A stretch of DNA of 40,990 nt, from NCBI RefSeq assembly GCF_007988805.1, contig NZ_BJUV01000027.1, positions 1 through 40,990 of the forward strand, written 5' to 3'. The translations under genes were made by a program, and so were the position numbers. The notes under the pieces are model-generated. The model was not told the origin of the DNA, searched no databases, and was given only the letters and a program-made list of their open reading frames with translations. This stretch comes from Frigoribacterium faeni (GTDB lineage Bacteria > Actinomycetota > Actinomycetes > Actinomycetales > Microbacteriaceae). Below, one piece after another: positions 24,906 to 32,129 of this stretch (its first letter is position 1; each line of letters begins with the position of its first letter).

Positions 24906-26888
24906 GTGCCGAAACTGACCCGCATCACCGGGCCCGCGCTGCTCGTGCTGGTGGCGTTCGCCTCGCTGCTCGTCGCCCTCAAGCTGGGCGGCGCGGCCGA
25001 CGCCCCGCTCGTCGTCGACCCCGGCGAGGTCGTCCGGTACGGGCTGCCCATGGCCAAGATGCTGAACAACATCGGCGCCGCCGCGACGATCGGCACGCTG
25101 GCCCTCACCTGCTTCGCCCTGGCCCGCGATCGGCCCGAGTTCGACCGCGCCCTCGACATCGCGGCGGGCGCCGCCGGCTTCTGGGCCGTGGCCTCGGCCG
25201 TCACCACGTTCTTCACGTTCCTCAGCGTCGCCAACGTCGCCGTCACCTTCGACGACCAGTTCGGCCGCACCCTCGCGTTCTTCCTCACCGACACCGAGCT
25301 CGGCAACGCCTGGCTGATCACCACGCTGATCGCCGCCGCGGTCACGGTGCTGTGCTTCGTCGTCCGCAACATCTGGCTGCTGATCGGCGTCACGCTCCTC
25401 GCCATGGGCGGACTGATCCCCATCGCGCAGCAGGGTCACGCCGCCGGTGCGAGCGGCCACGACGCGGCCGTCACCAACCTGGCCCTGCACCTGGTCGGCG
25501 CCTCCGTCTGGCTCGGCGGGCTCCTGGCGCTGGTGCTGCTGCGCAGCACCCTCGAGAACGGCCGGCTCGGCGTCGTGCTCGCGCGCTACTCGACCCTGGC
25601 CATCGTGTGCTTCGTCGTCGTGGGGGTCTCGGGCGTGGGCAGCGCGGCCCTGCGTCTCGGCAGCTGGTCGTCGTTGACGACGGGCTACGGCGTCCTCGTC
25701 CTGATCAAGACCTTCGCGCTCGTGGCGCTCGGGCTCTTCGGCGTCGTGCAGCGGAGGTTCCTGGTCGCCCGGATGGCCACCCACCCGAAGGCCACGACCC
25801 GCCTGTTCTGGTGGTTCGTCTCGGCCGAGCTCGCCTTCATGGGCCTCGCCTCCGGCGTCGCCGCCGCCCTCGGACGGACGGCGACCCCCGTCGAGCAGGT
25901 CGCGACGACCGACCTCGCCGACCCGACCCCCGCCGAGATCCTCACCGAGGAGCTGCTGCCGCCCGAGCTCACCCCGATCCGCTGGATCACCGAGTGGAAC
26001 CCCGACATGCTCTTGGCTCTGATCTGCGCCTTCGGCGTCTTCTTCTACCTGGCCGGCGTCGCGCGACTGCGCCGTCGCGGCGACCGCTGGTCGGCCGGCC
26101 GCACCGTGTCGTGGATCGCCGGCATGGTCGTGCTCTTCTACATCACCTGCGGCGCACCCAACGTCTACGAGGAGTACCTGTTCAGCGCGCACATGCTCGC
26201 TCACATGGCTCTCGGCATGGTGGTGCCGGTGCTGCTGGTCCCGGGTGCGCCGGTGACGCTCGCCTTGCGGGCGATCCACAAGCGGACCGACGGCACGCGC
26301 GGGCCCCGCGAGTGGATCATGATCCTCGTGCACTCGGGCTACGCGCACGTCATCAGCAACCCGATCGTGTCGGCGGTCCTGTTCGCCGGCTCGCTGTTCG
26401 TCTTCTACTACACGTCGCTCTTCAGCTGGGCGACCACGACGCACCTCGGCCACTACTGGATGATCGTGCACTTCCTGATCGTCGGGTACCTGTTCGTGCA
26501 GTCGATGATCGGCATCGACCCGGTCAAGGGCCGCCTGCCCTACCCGATGCGGCTCCTCGTGCTGCTGGCGACGATGGCGTTCCACGCGTTCTTCGGGCTC
26601 AGCATCATGACGAGCACGGGGCTGTTCCTCGCCGACTGGTACGGCGCGATGGGCCGCACCTGGGGCGCCACCCCGATGGCGGACCAGTACGCCGCCGGCG
26701 GCATCGCCTGGAGCGTCGGCGAGATCCCGACGGTCTCGCTCGCGATCGCGGTGGCCATCATGTGGAGCCGCAGCGACACCCGCGAGGCCAAGCGGAAGGA
26801 CCGCAAGGCCGACCGCGACGACGACGCCGAGCTGAAGGCCTACAACGAGAACCTCGAGGCCCTGGCGCGCGCCGACCGCGGGCACTGA
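24906..26888 (+). CDS. CopD-CtaG fusion: copper/cytochrome c oxidase assembly membrane protein
   Basis: A 660-residue protein with about 15 membrane segments. The N-terminal half (to about 340) is CopD-like, with QQGHAAGASGHDAAVTNLALHLVGASVWLGG carrying histidines expected to handle copper. The C-terminal half (about 355-630) is CtaG/caa3-assembly-like, with EEYLFSAHMLAHMALGMVVPV and ATTTHLGHYWMIVHFLIVGY. Such fusions are common in actinobacteria and are thought to supply copper to heme-copper oxidase. The GTG start appears leaderless. The 40-residue tail is highly charged. Confidence 0.9.
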   Translation: MPKLTRITGPALLVLVAFASLLVALKLGGAADAPLVVDPGEVVRYGLPMAKMLNNIGAAATIGTLALTCFALARDRPEFDRALDIAAGAAGFWAVASAVTTFFTFLSVANVAVTFDDQFGRTLAFFLTDTELGNAWLITTLIAAAVTVLCFVVRNIWLLIGVTLLAMGGLIPIAQQGHAAGASGHDAAVTNLALHLVGASVWLGGLLALVLLRSTLENGRLGVVLARYSTLAIVCFVVVGVSGVGSAALRLGSWSSLTTGYGVLVLIKTFALVALGLFGVVQRRFLVARMATHPKATTRLFWWFVSAELAFMGLASGVAAALGRTATPVEQVATTDLADPTPAEILTEELLPPELTPIRWITEWNPDMLLALICAFGVFFYLAGVARLRRRGDRWSAGRTVSWIAGMVVLFYITCGAPNVYEEYLFSAHMLAHMALGMVVPVLLVPGAPVTLALRAIHKRTDGTRGPREWIMILVHSGYAHVISNPIVSAVLFAGSLFVFYYTSLFSWATTTHLGHYWMIVHFLIVGYLFVQSMIGIDPVKGRLPYPMRLLVLLATMAFHAFFGLSIMTSTGLFLADWYGAMGRTWGATPMADQYAAGGIAWSVGEIPTVSLAIAVAIMWSRSDTREAKRKDRKADRDDDAELKAYNENLEALARADRGH

Positions 26889-26937
26889 CACCGGGCTCTG
26901 ACACCGGGCTCTCACCCCGGGTTCTCACCCCGCCTGT
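26886..26937. repeat. Four tandem 13-bp repeats at the copD-ctaG stop codon
   Basis: TGACACCGGGCTC occurs twice (26886-26911), then TCACCCCGGGTTC and TCACCCCGCCTGT. The first unit includes the TGA stop codon itself. The block has no coding use and may be a slippage product. Confidence 0.8.
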
Positions 26938-27033
26938 CGCCCGGGCGCGCGTGACCCGATCGGGGGGCTGGCCGCCGCCGCACTCATGAGACACCCTCGA
27001 CAGGTGCTGCCCGAGCACGCCGAGAGGATCCCC

Positions 27034-27342
27034 GTGTCGACCACCACCTTCGCCCGCACCCGAGTCGCGTTCGTCGCGATCGCCGTGGCCGCCGGCCTGA
27101 CGCTCGGCGGCGGCGCCCCCGCCTTCGCCGCTCCCAAGACCTACGCGAACTGCACCGAGGTGCAGAAGTCGTGGTCGGGCGGCATCGCCAAGAAGGGAGT
27201 CACGGTGAACAAGGTCACGAAGTCGAACGGCACGGTCGAGAAGCGCAAGCTCAAGGGCACGGTCAAGACCGACACGGCGCTCTACAACGCCAACGCGAAG
27301 CTCGACCGCGACAAGGACGGCATCGCCTGCGAGAAGAGCTGA
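27034..27342 (+). CDS. Secreted excalibur calcium-binding domain protein
   Basis: A 102-residue exported protein. Residues 1 to about 34 are a signal peptide (VAFVAIAVAAGLTLGGGAPAFA) with cleavage after AFA. The rest is a single excalibur-type domain, beginning TYANCTEVQ and ending LDRDKDGIACEKS, with the DxDxDGxxCE calcium loop and two cysteines likely to form a disulfide. GAGAGG stands 6 nt before the GTG at 27034. It is probably extracellular; the family's partner is unknown. Confidence 0.88.
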   Translation: MSTTTFARTRVAFVAIAVAAGLTLGGGAPAFAAPKTYANCTEVQKSWSGGIAKKGVTVNKVTKSNGTVEKRKLKGTVKTDTALYNANAKLDRDKDGIACEKS

Positions 27343-27361
27343 CTCCCGTCGACGACGGAGG

Positions 27362-27411
27362 GAGCCGAGGAGGCGCGGGTCGAGACCTCTCGACCCGCGC
27401 CTCCTCGGCTC
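27362..27411. terminator. Perfect hairpin made of two head-to-head dispersed motifs
   Basis: A 23-bp arm (27362-27384) and its exact complement (27389-27411) enclose only ACCT. Each arm carries the dispersed motif CCGAGGAGGCGCGGGT in opposite orientation. It lies between the convergent excalibur and LLM genes and should form a very stable stem in either transcript, though no T-tract follows. Confidence 0.75.
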
Positions 27412-27439
27412 GGTGCGTCCGCGGCGCGGCGGTGACGCG

Positions 27440-28489
27440 TCAGGCCATCAGCTCGCGCACGCGCGGCACGACCTCGGTGCCGTAGAGCTCGATGCTGCGC
27501 ATCATGTGCTCGTGCGGCAGGCGTCCCATGCTGTAGCGCAGGTCGAACCGGCTCGCGCCGAGCAGCGTGAGGTTCTTCGCGATCTTCTGCGCGACGGTCT
27601 CGGGCGAGCCGACGTAGAGCGCTCCCGTCGGGTTCGCGCTCTGCTCGTACTGCGGGCGCGAGTAGGGCGGCCAGCCGCGCTCACGGCCGAGCTGATTGGT
27701 CTGCTCCTCCTGGTACGGGTAGAGGATCTCCTTGGCCTCGGCGTCGGTCTCGGCGATGAATCCGGGCGAGTGCATGGCGATGGGCTGCGAGGGCTTGCCG
27801 AACTCGGTCAGCGCGCGACGGTAGAGGTCGGCGTAGGGCGCGAACTGGGCCGGCTGACCGCCGATGATCGCGAGGAACAGCGGCAGCCCGTAGTGCGCGG
27901 CCCGGATCACCGACTGCGGCGAGCCGCCGACGCCGACCCAGGTCTTCAGCGTGCCGGACTCGGGGCGCGGGTAGACCCACTGGTCGCTGAGCGACCCGCG
28001 CACGCTGCCCTGCCAGGTCACGGCCTCGTCCTTCAGCAGCTCGGCGAACAGCTCGATCTTCTCCTCGAAGAGCTTCTCGTAGTCCTGGAGGTCGAGGCCG
28101 AACAGCGGGAACGACTCGGTGAACGAACCCCGTCCGAGGATCACCTCCGCGCGACCGTTCGACACGGCGTCGACGGTGGCGAAGCGCTCGTACACGCGCA
28201 CCGGGTCGTCGGAGCTGAGGACGGTGACGGCCGAGCCGAGACGGATCCGCTCGGTGCGGGCGGCGATGGCGGCGAGCACGACCTCGGGGGCCGAGACGGC
28301 GAAGTCGACGCGGTGGTGCTCGCCGACGCCGATGAAGTCGAGTCCGACGCGATCGGCGAGGACGGCCTGCTCGACGAGGTCGCGGATGGCCTGGGCGTGG
28401 GTGACCAGCGTTCCGGCGCCGTCGCCGCTGGCGGGGCGCTCGGTGACGTCGCCGAAGGTGTCGAGGCCGAACTCGAGGGGGTGTGACAT
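27440..28489 (-). CDS. LLM-class (luciferase-like) flavin-dependent oxidoreductase
   Basis: A 349-residue TIM-barrel monooxygenase of the bacterial luciferase superfamily. Typical parts are GLDFIGVGEHHRVDFAVSAPEVVLAAIAA near the start, IRLGSAVTVLSSDDPVRVYE, and GRAEVILGRGSFTESFPLFG. It would use reduced FMN or F420; LLM enzymes near this type in actinobacteria are not assigned a substrate. It has an AT-rich upstream region with an inverted repeat, and behind that lies the large repeat array. Confidence 0.9.
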   Translation of the reverse strand: MSHPLEFGLDTFGDVTERPASGDGAGTLVTHAQAIRDLVEQAVLADRVGLDFIGVGEHHRVDFAVSAPEVVLAAIAARTERIRLGSAVTVLSSDDPVRVYERFATVDAVSNGRAEVILGRGSFTESFPLFGLDLQDYEKLFEEKIELFAELLKDEAVTWQGSVRGSLSDQWVYPRPESGTLKTWVGVGGSPQSVIRAAHYGLPLFLAIIGGQPAQFAPYADLYRRALTEFGKPSQPIAMHSPGFIAETDAEAKEILYPYQEEQTNQLGRERGWPPYSRPQYEQSANPTGALYVGSPETVAQKIAKNLTLLGASRFDLRYSMGRLPHEHMMRSIELYGTEVVPRVRELMA

Positions 28490-28511
28490 GGGACTCCTGA
28501 CCGTCTCACTT

Positions 28512-28536
28512 ATTCATACGTTTGCATGAATTGTAC
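28512..28536 (-). promoter_or_regulatory. AT-rich operator/promoter candidate of the LLM gene
   Basis: In a region otherwise rich in G and C, ATTCAT (28512-28517) and ATGAAT (28526-28531) form an imperfect palindrome about 23 bp before the ATG. On the minus strand TACAAT (28535-28530) is a possible -10 or flanking element. The layout suggests control by a TetR- or MarR-type repressor; none is adjacent. Confidence 0.4.
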
Positions 28537-28583
28537 CCGTCGAGGAGGCGCGCGTCCAGTGCCCGGGCGGGTCGCGCCGGGCT

Positions 28584-29344
28584 CATCGCACCGCGTTCCG
28601 TACAGCGCACCCGGACTAGACGCGGCACCGCGCACCCCACGCGGTGCGACGCACGGCACGCCGTGCCGTGTACAAAACGCGGTGCAGTGCACGAGACGCG
28701 GTGCGACGCATCGGCGGCCCCGCCGCACTCACCGCACCGCGTTCCGAACACCGCACCCGGACTAGACGCGGTGCAGCGCACGCCACGCGGTGCGACGCCC
28801 GCGACGCAGTGCAGTGCACGGGATGCGGTGGGGCACACGGAGCCACGCGTGAGGCGTCCCGCCGCGCTCACCGCACCGCGTTCCGTACAGCGCACCCGGA
28901 CTAGGCGCGGCGCAGTGCACGGTACGCGGTGCGACGCCCGCGACGCGGTGCGACGCACGAGACCCGATGCGACGCACGAGACGCGATGCCGTGCACGAGA
29001 AGCGGTGCGGCGCGTCAGCGGCCGCACCGGGCTCACCGCACCGCGTTCCGTGCAGCACACCCGGACTAGACGCGTTGCAGCGCACGGCACGCGGTGCGAC
29101 GCCCAAAACGCGGTGCGGTGCACGAGACGCGGTGCAGTGCACGAGACGCGGTGCGGTGCACGGCACGCCCCGCCGCACCCACCGCACCGCGTTCCGTACA
29201 GGTCACCCGGACTAGACGTGGTGCGGTGCACGGGACGCGGTGCGGCGCGTCGGCGGCCGCGCCGCATCCACCGCACCGCGTTCCGTCTAGCGCACCCGGA
29301 CTAGACGTGGTGCGGTGCACGGGACGCGGTGCGGTGCAGCCGAG
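28584..29344. repeat. Six-module array of 19-bp units with an orientation flip (novel repeat family)
   Basis: About 36 units of 19 bp (11-bp arm + 8-nt spacer) fill this gene-free region. Modules begin at 28584, 28730, 28869, 29034, 29180 and 29269. Each opens with CACCGCACCGC-GTTCCGTA, then CAGCGCACCCG-GACTAGAC, then 5, 4, 6, 5, 2 and 2 units of the inverse arm GCGGTGCRRYG with spacer CACGAGAC or similar. Linkers of 13-25 nt, several GC-palindromic (GCGGCCGC), join modules. The two head arms can pair with any of the following inverse arms, so large alternative stem-loops are expected. No coding potential: 19 is not a multiple of three. The right end is directly 3' of the leftward HD gene. 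Confidence 0.9.
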
Positions 29345-29362
29345 GGTGCGGGCACGGGCGCG

Positions 29363-29983
29363 TCAGGCCGCGGGCAGCTCGTCGAGCGGATTGGCCCGGG
29401 CGCGGGCCGGCAGCCCGGCCCGCACCGACCGGCCCGCCTCGCTCGACGGCTTGCGGTGCGCCTGCTCGGCGGCGAGCGTCGCGAACACGTCGCCGAAGCG
29501 TCCGCGGGGCAGCCGGGCGACGACGGCCGAGACGAACGACGAGTCCCAGTCCCCCGGAGCCGCGCCGCTCACGTCGAGGCTCGTCGCCCGCTCGAGCAGG
29601 TGCCCCTCGACGTCGAGCTCCGCCGACACGGTCGGCCACATGTGCCGCTCGATGACCTCGGCGGTCCGCTGCTGCCGCTCGACATCCCAGCCGGCGCCCG
29701 CGGTGAAGACCCGTGCGACCTCCGCCCCCGACCGCTCGAACGCCACGGTGTGACTGTCGAACTGCGGTGCGAGGCCGACGTCGTGCAGCATCGCCGCCAC
29801 CCAGAGCAGCTCGCCGTCGACGGCGAGGCCCTCCTGCTCGCCGAGCGCCGCGGCGAAGGCGAACGACCGCAGGCTGTGGTCGACGAGGGACGGCGAGGCC
29901 TGCCCGCGCGCCACGGCGAGAGCCCGCTCGGCGGTGGGCGTCGGGGGCGTGAGCAGCCGGTCGAGGTGGGAGGCGTCGATCAT
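29363..29983 (-). CDS. HD-domain protein (cyanamide hydratase/phosphohydrolase-like)
   Basis: A 206-residue HD-superfamily metal-dependent hydrolase. The motif residues are DHSLRSFAFAAAL (first His), WVAAMLHDVGLAP (HD) and the following helix with ERHMWPTVS. The arrangement resembles the Ddi2/3 cyanamide hydratase-like group, although the closest substrate cannot be judged. The ATG at 29983 overlaps the stop of the small membrane gene upstream (ATGA). The 3' end runs into the repeat array. Confidence 0.75.
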   Translation of the reverse strand: MIDASHLDRLLTPPTPTAERALAVARGQASPSLVDHSLRSFAFAAALGEQEGLAVDGELLWVAAMLHDVGLAPQFDSHTVAFERSGAEVARVFTAGAGWDVERQQRTAEVIERHMWPTVSAELDVEGHLLERATSLDVSGAAPGDWDSSFVSAVVARLPRGRFGDVFATLAAEQAHRKPSSEAGRSVRAGLPARARANPLDELPAA

Positions 29984-30156
29984 CGGAGCCGCGCCTCCTC
30001 GGTGCCGGACGTCGTCTCGCGGTCGGCGGACGCGCGCTTCGGGTCGGTGGGCACGGGGCCGAAGCCGTCCCGCAGGACGGCGAGCATCGACGCGACGACG
30101 CCCACGAGGGCGACCGCGGCGAGAAGCAGGATCAGGACGAGCTGGACGATGGTCAT
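29980..30156 (-). CDS. Small single-pass membrane protein
   Basis: A 58-residue protein with one N-terminal membrane helix (MTIVQLVLILLLAAVALVGV) and a polar tail ending EEARLR, where the last codons carry a copy of the dispersed motif. It overlaps the HD-domain gene by 4 nt, so the two are translated together. Below the size at which a family can be recognised; the coupling is the main support. Confidence 0.55.
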   Translation of the reverse strand: MTIVQLVLILLLAAVALVGVVASMLAVLRDGFGPVPTDPKRASADRETTSGTEEARLR

Positions 30157-30192
30157 GGCAGAGAATCTATGAGTGGACAGATCCCGCCACGA

Positions 30193-30236
30193 GTGGCAGT
30201 GTTGCCACAGTTCGACGAAGTACTGCCAACACCGCA
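30193..30236 (+). promoter_or_regulatory. Operator-like palindrome upstream of the GlxA-type regulator
   Basis: GTGGCA-GTGT-TGCCAC (30193-30208) is a perfect 6-bp-arm palindrome, and a related half-site (ACTGCCAACACC, about 30222-30233) follows. They lie between the divergent small membrane gene and the glxA-type gene and are suited to autoregulation. No standard -35/-10 pair is clear. Confidence 0.5.
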
Positions 30237-30257
30237 TCCCGAACCGAGGAGACCGCC

Positions 30258-31292
30258 GTGTCGACCATGACCCCTCCGGTGCGTGCCGCCGCCGGCGCGA
30301 CTCCGCTCCCCCGGATGGTCGTCGCGACCCTGGTCGCCGACGGCATCGCTCCGTTCGAGTTCGGGGTGCTCTGCGAGGTGTTCGGCCTCGACCGCAGCGA
30401 CGACGGCGGGCCGGCCTTCGACCACCGCATCGTGACCGAGACCCCCGGCACGATCCGCACGAACCAGGGCTTCGGCATCACCGTCGAGCTCGGCCTCGAG
30501 GCGGCGGCCGAGGCCGACGTGATCTGCGTGCCCGCGCTATGGAACTACGGCATGGCCGGCGGACTCTCCGACGCCGTGCGCACGTTGCTCGTCGAGGCCG
30601 AGGCACGCGGCGCCTGGCTGATCAGCGTCTGCAGCGGCGCGTTCGTCCTCGCCGAGGCCGGCGTGCTCGACGGCCGCCGGTCGACGACGCACTGGCGCTA
30701 CAGTGACCGGCTGCAGTCGGAGTTCCCGGCCACCGAGGTCGACGCCGACGTGCTCTTCGTCGAGGACCGCCGCGTCATCACGAGCGCCGGCACCGCGGCC
30801 GGCATCGACGCGTGCCTGCACTTCGTCCGACGGGTGCACGGCGCGGCCGCCGCGAACGTGATCGCCCGGCGCATGGTCGTACCGGCCCACCGCGACGGCG
30901 GGCAGAGCCAGTTCATCGAGCGGCCGATGCCGACCGAGGTCGAGACATCGCTCGCCCCGCTCACCGACTGGATGCTGGCGCATCTCGACCGCGACCTCCC
31001 CGTGGAGGCGCTGGCCGCCCGGGCGCACATGTCGCCTCGGACCTTCGCCCGCCGATTCAAGGCCGAGCTGGGGACGACGCCGGGCGCCTGGTTGACGTCG
31101 CAGCGCCTCCTGCGGTCGCAGCAGCTGCTCGAGAGCACGAACCTCGGGCTCGACGCGATCGCCGACGAGGTCGGGTTCGGGTCGGCGGCGGTGCTGCGGC
31201 ACCACTTCGGGCGCGTGCTCGGCACGACGCCGCGGGCGTATCGGGCGGCGTTCGCGTGCCCGGCGGATGCGCCTCAGCTCGAGCTCGCCTGA
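30258..31292 (+). CDS. GlxA-family AraC-type transcriptional regulator
   Basis: A 344-residue regulator with an N-terminal DJ-1/PfpI-like amidotransferase domain (about 18-190; the nucleophile-elbow region is ISVCSGAFVLAEAG) and a C-terminal AraC DNA-binding domain (about 235-330) with two HTH units; RTFARRFKAELGTTPGAWL and DEVGFGSAAVLRHHFGRVLGTTPRAYR are the recognition parts. A GAGGAG lies 6 nt before the GTG at 30258. Divergent from the small-membrane/HD operon, which it probably controls. The ligand is unknown. Confidence 0.9.
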   Translation: MSTMTPPVRAAAGATPLPRMVVATLVADGIAPFEFGVLCEVFGLDRSDDGGPAFDHRIVTETPGTIRTNQGFGITVELGLEAAAEADVICVPALWNYGMAGGLSDAVRTLLVEAEARGAWLISVCSGAFVLAEAGVLDGRRSTTHWRYSDRLQSEFPATEVDADVLFVEDRRVITSAGTAAGIDACLHFVRRVHGAAAANVIARRMVVPAHRDGGQSQFIERPMPTEVETSLAPLTDWMLAHLDRDLPVEALAARAHMSPRTFARRFKAELGTTPGAWLTSQRLLRSQQLLESTNLGLDAIADEVGFGSAAVLRHHFGRVLGTTPRAYRAAFACPADAPQLELA

Positions 31293-31313
31293 CCGCGCCG
31301 CGGTGGCGCCGCA

Positions 31314-31402
31314 CACCGCACCGCGGAACGGGCACCGCACCGCGGAACGGACACCGCACCGCGACTAGGAGCGGTGCGGTGACCGGAACGCGGTGCAGAC
31401 CG
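31314..31402. repeat. 19-bp array with GACTAG flip between convergent genes
   Basis: Units: CACCGCACCGC-GGAACGGG (31314), CACCGCACCGC-GGAACGGA (31333), CACCGCACCGC-GACTAGGA (31352), then flipped GCGGTGCGGTG-ACCGGAAC (31371) and GCGGTGC (31390). The arms and the CTAG-bearing flip unit are those of the 28584-29344 array. Pairing of forward and flipped arms gives a stable hairpin. It lies at the 3' ends of both the glxA-type gene and the membrane gene 31415-32128. Confidence 0.88.
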
Positions 31403-31414
31403 CCCAGCGAGCCC

Positions 31415-32128
31415 TCAGCGGGCGGGTTCAGCGGCGTCATGACGACGGCGCGCGATCCGCGCGAAGAACGCCGTCGCGAGCCCGACCGCGACCAGCACGG
31501 CCGCGACGCCGCTGACCACCTGACCCACCGGGTAGGCGCCGGGCGCCACGAGGGTGACGAGCCCGAGCACGAGACGGACCAGCGCGAGCACCCCGCCCGC
31601 GGTGAGGAACGCCGAGGTCACCCGCGTGCTCGTCTGCGAGCTCCGCAGCCCGCGCGCGACGTGCGGCAGCAGCAGAGCGAAGACGTAGGCGGGGTAGGCC
31701 GTCGCCACCGTCGAGTACAGGCGGACGAGCGGCTGGTCGAGGTCGGCCGCGAGGTCCGCGGACCGGGCGCCCGCGTCGACCACGACGAAGACCACGACCT
31801 CGACCACGAACAGCCCCGCGAAGACGGCGACGCCGGGCCAGCCCGAGACGAGCCGCTGCGTGCGCGGGGCGTCGTAGGCGCGGGCGACCTGCGTGCCGGC
31901 CAGCAGCAGACCGGTGAAGAGCAGCAGCTTCGCCACGAGGTCGGTGGCGTTCACGATCGGCAGGAGGCGGTCGACGGCCTCGTAGACCGGCGCGGTGATC
32001 AGCGCGAAGGCCAGCGCGATCGCGACGGCCGATGCGGCGATGAGCGGGTTCCGTCCGCGGATGGCCCCGGGGAGGCGCGTGAGAGCCAGCGCCGCCAGCA
32101 CGACGACGATGAAGAATGCGATGGTCAT
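31415..32128 (-). CDS. Seven-helix membrane protein of unknown function
   Basis: A 237-residue protein with about seven hydrophobic segments and short polar loops. I do not recognise a catalytic motif; the profile resembles the actinobacterial seven-helix proteins that sit beside an HTH regulator. The start lies 1 nt after the stop of the HTH gene upstream (32130), so the two form one transcription unit and probably work together as a sensor/regulator pair. That role is inferred from context only. Confidence 0.65.
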   Translation of the reverse strand: MTIAFFIVVVLAALALTRLPGAIRGRNPLIAASAVAIALAFALITAPVYEAVDRLLPIVNATDLVAKLLLFTGLLLAGTQVARAYDAPRTQRLVSGWPGVAVFAGLFVVEVVVFVVVDAGARSADLAADLDQPLVRLYSTVATAYPAYVFALLLPHVARGLRSSQTSTRVTSAFLTAGGVLALVRLVLGLVTLVAPGAYPVGQVVSGVAAVLVAVGLATAFFARIARRRHDAAEPAR

Positions 32129-32129
32129 G

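Noticed and set aside
28522-29304. Long open reading frames on both strands through the repeat region, giving Arg/Thr/His-rich proteins
   Set aside because: The 19-bp unit is not a multiple of three, so units rotate through frames and no frame has a consistent repeat peptide. The frames stay open only because stop codons are rare at this GC. No ribosome-binding sites or domains.
28584-29344. CRISPR array
   Set aside because: Units are 19 bp with 8-nt, mostly repeated spacers, and arms change strand. No long unique spacers and no cas genes in the window.
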